Assembly (NCBI GenBank): GCA_903944895.1
Contig: CAJATL010000335.1
Coordinates: forward strand, 1 to 64,000
Direction of reading: 5' to 3'
From: an uncultured Bacteroidota bacterium
Lineage (GTDB): Bacteria; Bacteroidota; Bacteroidia; Bacteroidales; 4484-276
Length of the DNA: 64,000 nucleotides
Below, piece by piece: positions 54,483 through 61,765 of the stretch; the first letter of the stretch is position 1, and each line of letters begins with the position of its first letter. A program made the translations under genes and the position numbers. Below the pieces are notes generated by a model. That model had not been told where the DNA came from. It saw only the letters and a list, made by a program, of their open reading frames with translations, and searched no databases.

Positions 54483-54903
54483 ATTTAATCTTTAAATTAT
54501 CGATGTAAAACTTCCAGAAACCTTCTTTAATCTCATCTCTGACCCGCCGAAACTCACTCCAGATAAACTCTTCGCTGCCGACAACGTGCGAAGGATCATC
54601 AAAACCGTTGTGAAGGCGGTGTTTCACTTTCCCCAGAAAAGCAGGGCAGTTTTCGTTGGCTCCACCGCAAACCGTAATCACATAATCCCATTCCTGATCA
54701 AGATATAGATCAACGGAATCGGAGGTGTGGTGGCTGATATCTATGCCAATTTCTTTCATCACGGCTACGGCTTTTTCGTTTAATTTTCCGGAGGCTTCTG
54801 TACCTGCGGAACAAACGGTCAGTTTTTTGTCGAACGACTGTAAAAAGCCGTGTGCCATCTGGCTGCGGCAACTGTTGCCCGTGCAAAGGATTAATATTTT
54901 CAT
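54481..54903 (-). CDS. arsC: Thioredoxin-coupled arsenate reductase
   Basis: The 140-aa low-molecular-weight phosphatase-fold enzyme has the CX5R loop at Cys7-Arg13 (CTGNSCR) and the redox pair Cys79 and Cys86 in VCGGANENC. These correspond to Cys10, Cys82 and Cys89 of the Staphylococcus enzyme at the same spacing. It reduces As(V) to As(III) with electrons from thioredoxin; the product leaves through Acr3. It is part of the arsR-led operon. Confidence 0.94.
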   Translation of the reverse strand: MKILILCTGNSCRSQMAHGFLQSFDKKLTVCSAGTEASGKLNEKAVAVMKEIGIDISHHTSDSVDLYLDQEWDYVITVCGGANENCPAFLGKVKHRLHNGFDDPSHVVGSEEFIWSEFRRVRDEIKEGFWKFYIDNLKIK

Positions 54904-54992
54904 GAAGAAATAAAATTAAAATATGGGTTATTTCTGAATGCGGAAATCCAATGTTTGAAAAATGATGGTTTAATAAATTTGGGTTCCTGCGT

Positions 54993-55742
54993 CTATTTGC
55001 CGCAACCTTGCTTTGGGCCACAACTTGAACCCGGCCCACAACCGGAGCTGACTTTTTTTGCGCTTGCCACCAGGGTAGCGGAATTTACACTGCTATCGAA
55101 TTTGCCCGTAACCTGTCCTTTTGTATTAATAACAAAAGTTTGCGGACTTGTTAAAGACCGGTCTATTTTCAGTTCAGCTAAGAATTTTGCCTCTTTAGGG
55201 TCGTCGAGGTCTATTTCGATAACTTTTGCATTTTGCTGCATTTCGACACAAGCTTGAGCACATGTACCCAGGATATCACTTTTTTCGGTCATCGTTTTAC
55301 TGGTTGCAACAATGAAAACGGATTTTTTATCACCCAGGGCTTGCAAAACTTCTGCTTTTTTAGGTGAAGGAATTAAACTAACAAGCTTTTCTGGTGTGGC
55401 TTGAGCGAGTACAAATCCTCCGGTAACACTACCATTTTGTGACAAAACCAAAATGACCGGTAAAGGTGCTCCTGCGACGCCGAATTGTTTTACGAGGTCT
55501 GCATCAGCAGGCTCGGAACGGTTCATCTGAATGACCGTTGAATTTGAATAGCTCTTATTCGACTGTTTGGCAATTTCCAGAGCTTTGTCTGTTTCGGCCA
55601 CTCCCGGATCAGAAACCACCAGAAAGACTGCTTTTCCTGCATCAGTTGCGGCGTCAATTTTTTGTTGCGTCTGGCTAAAACTGTCAAACGAAATTAGCGT
55701 CATCATGATGACTGCTAATAAAAACAAGGAATTTTTTTTCAT
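54993..55742 (-). CDS. Exported tandem thioredoxin-fold protein with Cys-rich tail (paralogue 2)
   Basis: The 249-aa protein has a signal peptide ending DSFSQ and two thioredoxin-like halves, judged from two strand-turn blocks with cis-Pro-like motifs (GAPLPVILV and SPQTFVINTKGQ). Neither half has a CXXC; a CX3C (CAQAC) lies in the second. The C terminus is a Gly/Ser/Cys tail, SSGCGPGSSCGPKQGCGK. A diverged homologue is the second gene of the same operon. It may bind a thiophilic metalloid outside the inner membrane (inference). I do not know a named family. Confidence 0.75.
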   Translation of the reverse strand: MKKNSLFLLAVIMMTLISFDSFSQTQQKIDAATDAGKAVFLVVSDPGVAETDKALEIAKQSNKSYSNSTVIQMNRSEPADADLVKQFGVAGAPLPVILVLSQNGSVTGGFVLAQATPEKLVSLIPSPKKAEVLQALGDKKSVFIVATSKTMTEKSDILGTCAQACVEMQQNAKVIEIDLDDPKEAKFLAELKIDRSLTSPQTFVINTKGQVTGKFDSSVNSATLVASAKKVSSGCGPGSSCGPKQGCGK

Positions 55743-55772
55743 AATTCTGAATATTTTAAATGCGCACTTTAA

Positions 55773-56486
55773 TTAGTTTATTACTGCTTCTAAATTCATT
55801 TTAATTTCTTTGGAAAAAATGTTGTCGATCCTGCCATTTTGAAGGTGTATTCGGGTATTGCCAAATTCTGCAGCCGCCGGACTATGCGTTACCATGAGCA
55901 TGGTTACTTTTTTTTCGCGGTTGATTTTTTTAAGCAGATTCAGAATATCCGCCGATAGCGAAGGGTCGAGGTTTCCGGTGGGTTCATCAGCCAGGATAAG
56001 TGAGGGATTATTGACCAGTGCCCGCGCAATGGCAACGCGCTGCTGCTGACCGGCAGAAAGTTCTTTGGGCAAATGATTTTTGCGGTTATCCAGCCCGACG
56101 AGTTGCAGCAGTTCCAGAGCTGCGTTATACTTCTGTGCTTTTGGCCGGTTGAAAATTGCCAGCGGAAGCATCACATTTTCGATGGCCGTGAGGTAAGGAA
56201 TTAGTGCAAAACTTTGCATTACGAAGCCCACATTATTCTTCCTGAAAGCCGATAGTTGCCCATCTGTAGCTTTATCAATTCGAAAATCTTTAAATAAAAT
56301 TATCCCGGATGTTGATTTAATCAGCCCGGCAAGGGTCAACAGCAAGGTAGTTTTTCCTGATCCGGAGGAGCCGGTGATTGTAACAAAATCACCCTGGTTA
56401 ACATCGAAATTTACGTCTTTTAAAGCGTCAACTTCGCCATCGATATGCTGGTATTTTTTATTAAGGCTTACAACTCTCAATATCAT
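55773..56486 (-). CDS. ABC transporter ATPase (LolD/MacB type)
   Basis: This 237-aa ATPase has Walker A GSSGSGKTT, the Q-loop QSFALIPYLT, the signature LSAGQQQRVA and Walker B LILADEPTGNLD. It belongs to the LolD/MacB/FtsE group that pairs with FtsX-like permeases acting on membrane or periplasmic substrates rather than classical importers. Its permease ends 2 bases upstream. An arsenic-operon location is unusual for this type. Confidence 0.93.
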   Translation of the reverse strand: MILRVVSLNKKYQHIDGEVDALKDVNFDVNQGDFVTITGSSGSGKTTLLLTLAGLIKSTSGIILFKDFRIDKATDGQLSAFRKNNVGFVMQSFALIPYLTAIENVMLPLAIFNRPKAQKYNAALELLQLVGLDNRKNHLPKELSAGQQQRVAIARALVNNPSLILADEPTGNLDPSLSADILNLLKKINREKKVTMLMVTHSPAAAEFGNTRIHLQNGRIDNIFSKEIKMNLEAVIN

Positions 56487-56488
56487 AA

Positions 56489-57706
56489 TTATCCCTCCTG
56501 CATGTTGTTAAACGGATCAATTTTTCCGGCCAGGTAAGCCGGAATTATTGCACCTATCAATGAAACGGCAATCGAAATCAAAAGCGAAATGAATATTAAA
56601 GCCGGAATTGCATTAACCGTTAAACCGGCAAATTCAGGGCCTAACCACATGGCAGCAGCCGTTCCGATGATGTAACCGATTACTCCTCCCAGAATTCCTA
56701 AAATAAAGGCTTTTGCCAGAAGCATCTGGTAAATTATGGTTTTAGAAAAGCCAATCATTCTGAACATCCCTATTTCTTTACGTCGTTCATTAACATTGGC
56801 CCACATAAAGTTTCCGATCGAGATTCCACCCACGAAAATGATGATGATCAGGAAAACGAATGAAACTTTGTTCATCATTTTGTTGGTTTGGATTTGTGTG
56901 GAAACAATTTGTCCGATGGTGGTAATTCTGGTGTCGGGCAGGATGTTTCTGAGTTTTCCCAATAATCCGTCGCTGATGGCATTGCAGCAACCCATGATTT
57001 CGATGGCGCTTACCTGGTCTTTAATTCCAAGCAAATCCTGGACGGCATGAAGGTGCGCAAAAATGCGGTCATCATCAATGGTGCCGGTTTCGGAAAGTAC
57101 TTTTGCTACTTTAAAGGTTTTACCTTCAATAACAACCGATTCTCCCTCCTTAGCAGTTAATCGTTGAGCGGCCGAACTGCCCATCATGCAATCGTCCATG
57201 GCAAGCGAATCAACAGATTTTCGCTGAAGTTTTTCATCCTTGTACCCCAAATCTTCGTTAACAGGACTTTCGCCACATGAGGCCTGTAATTCAGCACCAA
57301 ACAATCCTGAATTTTGCCAGATTGGTTTTGATGCCAGTTCGTTTTTTGGTAAAATTCCGGTAAGAACATATTTCTGTCCGTTTATCGTGATCCGGCGGGT
57401 AAGTTTTGGCGACATGTTGTCAACGCCGGCAATGGTTGAAGTTGCAATTCTTTCGACGTATTCTTCGGGAAAGGTTGGTGCATCAATGTCAGCCGAGTAA
57501 TAATTATCCACATTTGAAGCCTGAGGCAAAACCAGAATATTTGCACCAAGATTATCGAGGTTGATGGCTACCGCTTTTTCGGAAACTACCGAAATTGACC
57601 TGATTCCTACAATTACAGCAATACCCAAAGTAATTGCCAGTAAGCCGGAAATCAACTGCGATTTGTGTTGCTTAAACTCAAGCCAGACGAGTTTTTGTAC
57701 ATTCAT
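56489..57706 (-). CDS. FtsX/MacB-type ABC permease with Cys-bearing extracytoplasmic domain
   Basis: The 405-aa protein has one N-terminal span (about 18-38), a large extracytoplasmic domain (about 40-270) and three C-terminal spans, the MacB/FtsX layout. The extracytoplasmic domain carries Cys residues in ASCGESP, DDCMMGSS and IMGCCNAIS, unusual for MacB domains and suitable for thiol binding of arsenite or another metalloid. It follows the Trx-fold gene by 19 bases and precedes the ATPase by 2 bases. The substrate is unknown. Confidence 0.88.
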   Translation of the reverse strand: MNVQKLVWLEFKQHKSQLISGLLAITLGIAVIVGIRSISVVSEKAVAINLDNLGANILVLPQASNVDNYYSADIDAPTFPEEYVERIATSTIAGVDNMSPKLTRRITINGQKYVLTGILPKNELASKPIWQNSGLFGAELQASCGESPVNEDLGYKDEKLQRKSVDSLAMDDCMMGSSAAQRLTAKEGESVVIEGKTFKVAKVLSETGTIDDDRIFAHLHAVQDLLGIKDQVSAIEIMGCCNAISDGLLGKLRNILPDTRITTIGQIVSTQIQTNKMMNKVSFVFLIIIIFVGGISIGNFMWANVNERRKEIGMFRMIGFSKTIIYQMLLAKAFILGILGGVIGYIIGTAAAMWLGPEFAGLTVNAIPALIFISLLISIAVSLIGAIIPAYLAGKIDPFNNMQEG

Positions 57707-57725
57707 TTTAATTGGAAATTATTGG

Positions 57726-58478
57726 TTATTTTTTAGGTGCGCAGCCTTTGCTGCCGCTTCCACCCGGACAACAACCGCTACTTTTTGGGACAGAATTTGC
57801 TACGGCAATAAGTCTGGAAACATCAACGCTGCCTTCAAAAGTACCAGTAATCTGGCCTGTGGCATTTGCTACTATGGTTAATGTTTTATCCTTTATCGTT
57901 TCTACACCGATTCTTTCGAGAAAAGCTTTTTCGTTATTGTCATCAAAGTCAATTTCGATAATTGCCGGATTTGAAGCAATTTTGGAACTTGCTGTTTTGC
58001 AATTAGCCAGTACGGTATTTTTGTCGGCAAATCCTTGCTTTGATACCACAAAGAAACATGGTTTTTCTGCATCCAAAGCTTCAATAGCCTCATCCTGTTT
58101 TGGTGAGGGAATGGCCTGAACCAACAAATCCGAATCTAAGCCGTCTGCAGGATAACCAGCGGAAACATTACCTTTTGCAGAAATCACCAAAATAAATGGA
58201 ACGGGCACATTGGCAACGGTATATTCTTTTACCAGGCTGCTATTTGCCGCATCGTCCCTGTTCAATTGAACTACAGCCGAATTTGGTGCTTTGCTTTTTG
58301 CCGTGTTGGCTACTTTAATGGCATTTTCGACCCCAGGAGTGGCTTTATCGGTTATGATCAGGAAAACTGCATTTCCCTTTTTATTTTGTTTTTCGATATC
58401 GGCTTTTACCTGCGCAACGCTGCTCAGCGAGAATTGAAGCAGGGCGAAAACCATAAAAATCCCAATGTTTTTTTTCAT
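57726..58478 (-). CDS. Exported tandem thioredoxin-fold protein with Cys-rich tail (paralogue 1)
   Basis: The 250-aa protein has a signal peptide ending SVAQ and the same two-half plan as its homologue at 54993 (PVPFILVISAKGNVSAG; TLTIVANATGQITG). It has no CXXC. Its tail, SSGCCPGGSGSKGCAPKK, is again Gly/Ser/Cys-rich. It is the first gene after arsR (26 bases) and precedes the ABC permease. Conservation of the plan and tail in both copies suggests the tail matters. A metalloid-binding or redox-partner role is inference. Confidence 0.75.
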   Translation of the reverse strand: MKKNIGIFMVFALLQFSLSSVAQVKADIEKQNKKGNAVFLIITDKATPGVENAIKVANTAKSKAPNSAVVQLNRDDAANSSLVKEYTVANVPVPFILVISAKGNVSAGYPADGLDSDLLVQAIPSPKQDEAIEALDAEKPCFFVVSKQGFADKNTVLANCKTASSKIASNPAIIEIDFDDNNEKAFLERIGVETIKDKTLTIVANATGQITGTFEGSVDVSRLIAVANSVPKSSGCCPGGSGSKGCAPKK

Positions 58479-58504
58479 AAAATTTTAATTATTTGGTTGG
58501 AAAA

Positions 58505-58840
58505 TTATTCACAACTACACATAAATGTACTGATTGACTGATCAAAGAAAACGTTAAAGGAAGTTTTCATTTCGGCAAGTTTTGCCATATCGAGGCAATA
58601 ATGAATTTTAAGCCCGTCAATGGTGCCTTTGATGATTCCCATTTCTTTGAGGTCTTTAAGATGCTGCGAAACTGTTGGCCGGCTAATTGGAAGAAATTCG
58701 GAGATATCTCCGGTTTTAATCTCCTTTTTTTCGGCAAGCAGCCGGATTATTGCAATCCTGGCGGGATGGGACAGCACTTTAGCAAAAAGTGCTATTTGCT
58801 GTTGTTCTTCCGAAAATTCTGTAAATTTATTGTTTGTCAT
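58505..58840 (-). CDS. arsR: ArsR family metalloid-responsive repressor
   Basis: This 111-aa winged-helix protein has the ArsR pattern FAKVLSHPARIAIIRLLAEKKE, then LPISRPTVSQHLKDLKEMGIIKG. The classic ELCVCDL Cys motif on helix 3 is replaced by EIKTGDIS, but the C terminus ends in MCSCE, so metalloid sensing may use C-terminal thiols. The track start at 58867 would lie inside the promoter minus-7 box; ATG 58840 fits a leader of about 17 bases. It heads the eight-gene ars operon. Confidence 0.9.
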   Translation of the reverse strand: MTNNKFTEFSEEQQQIALFAKVLSHPARIAIIRLLAEKKEIKTGDISEFLPISRPTVSQHLKDLKEMGIIKGTIDGLKIHYCLDMAKLAEMKTSFNVFFDQSISTFMCSCE

Positions 58841-58860
58841 ACCTTTATTGTTTAATGTCG

Positions 58861-58892
58861 CAAACATACATCATTAAATAATGTTGACCAAA
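58861..58892 (-). promoter_or_regulatory. arsR promoter with embedded candidate operator
   Basis: On the minus strand TTTG, exactly 20 bases, then TATGTTTG is a full match to the Bacteroidota promoter. Inside the spacer lies CATTATTTAATG (58872-58883), with 5-bp perfect palindromic arms, resembling the ATT-rich inverted repeats bound by ArsR repressors. Binding there would block the polymerase directly, giving autorepression of the ars operon. Confidence 0.65.
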
Positions 58893-58943
58893 TTTTGAGG
58901 GAAATATTTCATTGTTTTTTTGAAACAAGGCTACTTTAAAGAT

Positions 58944-60011
58944 TTATAGTTTAACGTCTTTCCGGATTCCCACCTGCACCGAAAATTTGTTGGTAAGCTG
59001 AAAGCCGTTTACGTATTTGTAAACCGGAAGATCTGACATTAAAATTAGTGACCATTTCGGCGAAAATGAATACATGATTTGTGGATTGAAATATACCACG
59101 CGGCTTCCCGAGGATTCGATGACGATTTCGTCTTCTCTTTCGTCTTTGCCTCTCCATTCAAATTTTGCACTGGCAATAACACTGAATTTCTTGTTAAAAG
59201 CATAAGTCCCGGCCAGGGCATATTGAAAATAATTCCCATACCGATAAACAAGGTAGCCTTTGTTGATAGTCTGGCTGAGTTCGAAAAGCGCAAAAGTATT
59301 CCAGCCGGATTTCCGGTCGCTGCGCTTACGGAAATAAAAAGCACTTGCATTATATTTAAAGGCCCCTGAAGAAGGCTGGAGCGAAATGGGAACAGTGACT
59401 CCATCAATTTCTTCGTTAAAGGCCCCGACGGGCGCTTTGAAGCCTGCCGAAAATACAAGCTGGGAAATAGGTTTAACAGTTTTTACAGCGATGTAGCGGA
59501 GGTTCAAAGCCAGATCACCAAAACCTTTGGATTGTATTTTTTCGTATTGGTTGTTGATGGTCAGTTCCTGGGCTTTGCTCCAGAAATAGCCCTGTTCGAC
59601 ATGTACGGTTAAGCGGGGCAGCAGTCCGTAGGTCAACGAAATACTGCCATAATCGAAATCGCTCTTTTGAACATAAGGCACGTCATACTTAGCGTCGTAA
59701 TGATAATAATCTTCCGAAAGGCTGTATTTGTAGGAAACATAAAACCGCAAAGCTTTTTCATTCAGACCGTCATTTGAGCCATCGCCACCCACAGGGTTCC
59801 CGGCGGAGCAACATTGCCCGGCAGCATTTTGGGCCGAAAGCATGGCAAATAGTACAATGATGAGCCCAGTATAAAAAGGTGTTTTGATTTGTTTAAATTG
59901 CCCGTAACCTGTTGATAATAAACCTAACAGGTTTACCCCGATAGCTATCGGGGCTGGTAGGTTTCGGCTTTTTAGACCGCACTTCATAATTATTGGCGGG
60001 TAATTTCTCAT
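58944..60011 (-). CDS. Outer-membrane protein (barrel) with repeat-extended N terminus
   Basis: The mature part has a signal-like segment ending SAQNAAGQ, then CCSAGNPVGGDG and a barrel-like chain ending FSVQVGIRKDVKL, resembling transporter-type Bacteroidota outer-membrane proteins. The ATG at 60011 overlaps the upstream stop by 4 bases, the pattern of coupled genes, but leaves about 40 residues before the signal segment. Those residues are encoded by a palindromic repeat region (59906-59953), so the N terminus may be altered by repeat insertion. The 408-aa track ORF runs into the upstream lipoprotein gene and is rejected. Confidence 0.7.
   Translation of the reverse strand: MRNYPPIIMKCGLKSRNLPAPIAIGVNLLGLLSTGYGQFKQIKTPFYTGLIIVLFAMLSAQNAAGQCCSAGNPVGGDGSNDGLNEKALRFYVSYKYSLSEDYYHYDAKYDVPYVQKSDFDYGSISLTYGLLPRLTVHVEQGYFWSKAQELTINNQYEKIQSKGFGDLALNLRYIAVKTVKPISQLVFSAGFKAPVGAFNEEIDGVTVPISLQPSSGAFKYNASAFYFRKRSDRKSGWNTFALFELSQTINKGYLVYRYGNYFQYALAGTYAFNKKFSVIASAKFEWRGKDEREDEIVIESSGSRVVYFNPQIMYSFSPKWSLILMSDLPVYKYVNGFQLTNKFSVQVGIRKDVKL
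59906..59953. repeat. REP-like palindromes inside the 5-prime end of the outer-membrane protein gene
   Basis: Two hairpins lie side by side: AACCTGTT/AACAGGTT (59906-59933) and the perfect 18-base palindrome CCCCGATAGCTATCGGGG (59936-59953). The second has the look of the dispersed intergenic palindromes I recall from Bacteroidota genomes. Here it is read in frame as A-P-I-A-I-G. Confidence 0.65.
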
Positions 60012-60394
60012 TTGTTTAGGGTTACATGAATCACGATGGTATCGGTAATTGCGCCATACTCGTTTGAAACTGTACATTCGACAACATTGTGGCCAATGCA
60101 CGAATAACAAGCCCAGTATTTTGCCGTAACCGAATCGAGGCCAACCATGCTGCCATGATTGGTTTTCCATTGATACTTCAGGTTTTCCCCGCGGGCATAA
60201 GCTGTAATATAAATCTCTTCGTAAATGATGATGTTATTTTTTGAAGCAACAATACTGTCCAACGCCAGATTTGGTGTAGGGTCGGGTGGAGGCGGCTCTG
60301 CTTCTTTCCGGCAGGCTGAAAACACTATCAAAAGCATTATCAAAGCAAAAACTAAAATTGAAATGATGCTTGTGATTTTTGGCTGTTGTTTCAT
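60008..60394 (-). CDS. Small lipoprotein with Ig/PKD-like domain
   Basis: This 128-aa protein has a lipobox FSAC (Cys about 28) followed by KEAEPPPPDP, a proline linker, and a single beta-sandwich-like domain (NLKYQWKTNHGSM, VVECTVSNEYGAITDT) of the Ig/PKD type. It overlaps the thioredoxin gene upstream and the outer-membrane protein gene downstream by 4 bases each, so the three are translationally coupled. Cys residues in WACYSC could bind thiol ligands. The function is unknown. Confidence 0.8.
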   Translation of the reverse strand: MKQQPKITSIISILVFALIMLLIVFSACRKEAEPPPPDPTPNLALDSIVASKNNIIIYEEIYITAYARGENLKYQWKTNHGSMVGLDSVTAKYWACYSCIGHNVVECTVSNEYGAITDTIVIHVTLNK

Positions 60395-60870
60395 GAATTA
60401 TTTGAGGTTAAATATTTATCAAATTCTTTTATCAAATCTTCAGAAGAATAATAGCCTGCATGCCTTAAAAACTCTTTGCCGTTTTTATCAAGCAGTACCT
60501 GCGCTGGAATTGACACAACGCCAAAGTATTTCATCAGGTTTTGGTTTTCGGGAAGAAGAATATTCAGAAAGAAAACATTTACCTTTTGAGGGTATTTAGC
60601 CCGGAGTTCGCTCATCACCGCTTCCATGCGTTTGCAGGCCGGACAATTTGAACCAAATTCAAGAAAGGTAAGCTGGAAGCTTTGTCCGTTTTTTGAGTAG
60701 TTGAAAGCAGAATCAATAAAAGCTTCCCCTGAACTGGAAATTTCAGAGCCAGCCTGAGCTTGCATCATTTTCGAAAGACGAATGTTCATGCCGTCTTTCA
60801 TCATGAAAAGCCCGACCAACAGTGCGATCAGGATAATAATTACAAGCCAGGGAAATACTTTTTTGAACAT
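60391..60870 (-). CDS. Membrane-anchored thioredoxin-like protein
   Basis: This 159-aa protein has an N-terminal membrane span (about 7-24) and a thioredoxin domain with the active site CPAC (Cys76, Cys79) in FGSNCPACKRME, plus the cis-Pro loop VVSIPAQVLLDKNGKE. It should reduce or oxidise thiols in the periplasm. It lies in the metalloid/sulfur operon between the DGC protein and a lipoprotein, and could supply electrons to periplasmic thiol chemistry. Confidence 0.9.
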   Translation of the reverse strand: MFKKVFPWLVIIILIALLVGLFMMKDGMNIRLSKMMQAQAGSEISSSGEAFIDSAFNYSKNGQSFQLTFLEFGSNCPACKRMEAVMSELRAKYPQKVNVFFLNILLPENQNLMKYFGVVSIPAQVLLDKNGKEFLRHAGYYSSEDLIKEFDKYLTSNNS

Positions 60871-60873
60871 CGG

Positions 60874-60948
60874 TTACGATATTGCTTTCCTGAAAAATTC
60901 GATCAGTTTTGGTTGATAAAATTCAAAAATTTGCTTTCGTAGCAGCAT
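60874..60948 (-). CDS. Possible 24-aa small ORF
   Basis: An ATG-initiated reading frame of 24 codons (MLLRKQIFEFYQPKLIEFF...) ends 3 bases before the thioredoxin start codon and lies 10 bases after the DGC gene. The spacing resembles a translated leader or a coupled small peptide. There is no homology I recognise, and chance is quite possible. Confidence 0.2.
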   Translation of the reverse strand: MLLRKQIFEFYQPKLIEFFRKAIS

Positions 60949-60958
60949 GATTTATTGT

Positions 60959-61330
60959 TTAACAGATCACTTCTGCTTTTTCGTACACCTGGCTTATGAT
61001 TTCGCCGGTTACAGGTGTTTGCCCTTTTGTAAAACCAAGGTCGGTAATTCGCAGGTATTTGTAATCTTCAATACCTGCTTTGTCCAAAATCTGTTTGCCA
61101 CAGTCAACCGGGCATCCATCGAGCATTAAAATATTTTTTGTCTTAAAATCTTCGATGGATTTTTCGATACCTGCGCCAACAACAGCCAGGCAATTCATTT
61201 TCCGTACACCTTCTTTCGAAAGTTTCCGGGCAACAAGATCAGTAATCTGACCTAAATCGCAGGCACCGGAGCACGACAAAACTATGTACTCGCTTGCTCC
61301 GCATAAGCATTTGTTATTTTCAGTTTCCAT
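60959..61330 (-). CDS. Putative zinc-binding DGC-domain protein
   Basis: The 123-aa protein carries the DGC-family signatures VLSCSGACDLGQITDLVAR and LDGCPVDCGKQIL, with paired Cys residues thought to bind zinc or another metal. Relatives occur beside permeases, thioredoxins and ars genes. It is cytoplasmic, 8 bases downstream of a rhodanese gene. The function of the family is not established. Confidence 0.85.
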   Translation of the reverse strand: METENNKCLCGASEYIVLSCSGACDLGQITDLVARKLSKEGVRKMNCLAVVGAGIEKSIEDFKTKNILMLDGCPVDCGKQILDKAGIEDYKYLRITDLGFTKGQTPVTGEIISQVYEKAEVIC

Positions 61331-61338
61331 TTTGAAAG

Positions 61339-61755
61339 TTATTTTGGTTTGTTATTACGATTTTTCAACTGACACATACATGAGCCGGTCAACATCCTGG
61401 TTTTGTCGGTTGTTACCGGAAATCCGGCACGATCCCAATCTACAATCCCGCCGGCAAGATTATAGATTTTCGAAAATCCGTTTTCGGTTAATAATTTTGA
61501 AACCTCCTTACTTCTCAGGCCAACGGCATCGGCAATAATTAGCGGTTTATCTGCTGGTAAATCCATCAGGTGATTTTTGATTTCATCATAAGGGCAATAA
61601 ATTATTTGCTCAACATCAAATAACCTGCTTAACTCATAATCGAGCCGGACATCAATGATTACTGCGCCGGAATTCAACAACTGAAAAGCTTCTCTGGCAG
61701 AAACATGGAGCAATTCAATAGCTCCGCAATCCCTAATTTCAACATTCGGCATCAT
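61339..61755 (-). CDS. Rhodanese-like protein with Asp in place of the catalytic Cys
   Basis: The protein of about 138 aa has a rhodanese fold (AVIIDVRLDYE, then ADAVGLRSKEVSKLL, YNLAGGIVDWDRAG). In the CXXGXRS loop the Cys position is Asp85 (track numbering, DAVGLRS), so sulfur transfer by the usual Cys-persulfide is not possible there. Extra Cys residues lie near the N terminus (RDCGA) and in the C-terminal GSCMC. The track start (61782) overlaps the porin gene by 17 bases; the Met pair at 61755/61752 is preferred. Confidence 0.8.
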   Translation of the reverse strand: MMPNVEIRDCGAIELLHVSAREAFQLLNSGAVIIDVRLDYELSRLFDVEQIIYCPYDEIKNHLMDLPADKPLIIADAVGLRSKEVSKLLTENGFSKIYNLAGGIVDWDRAGFPVTTDKTRMLTGSCMCQLKNRNNKPK

Positions 61756-61765
61756 CAAAATGATT

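Noticed and set aside
58944-60170. 408-aa version of the outer-membrane protein ORF
   Set aside because: The first 53 codons overlap the lipoprotein gene in another frame and encode no signal-like sequence; the ATGA overlap at 60008-60011 is a better start.
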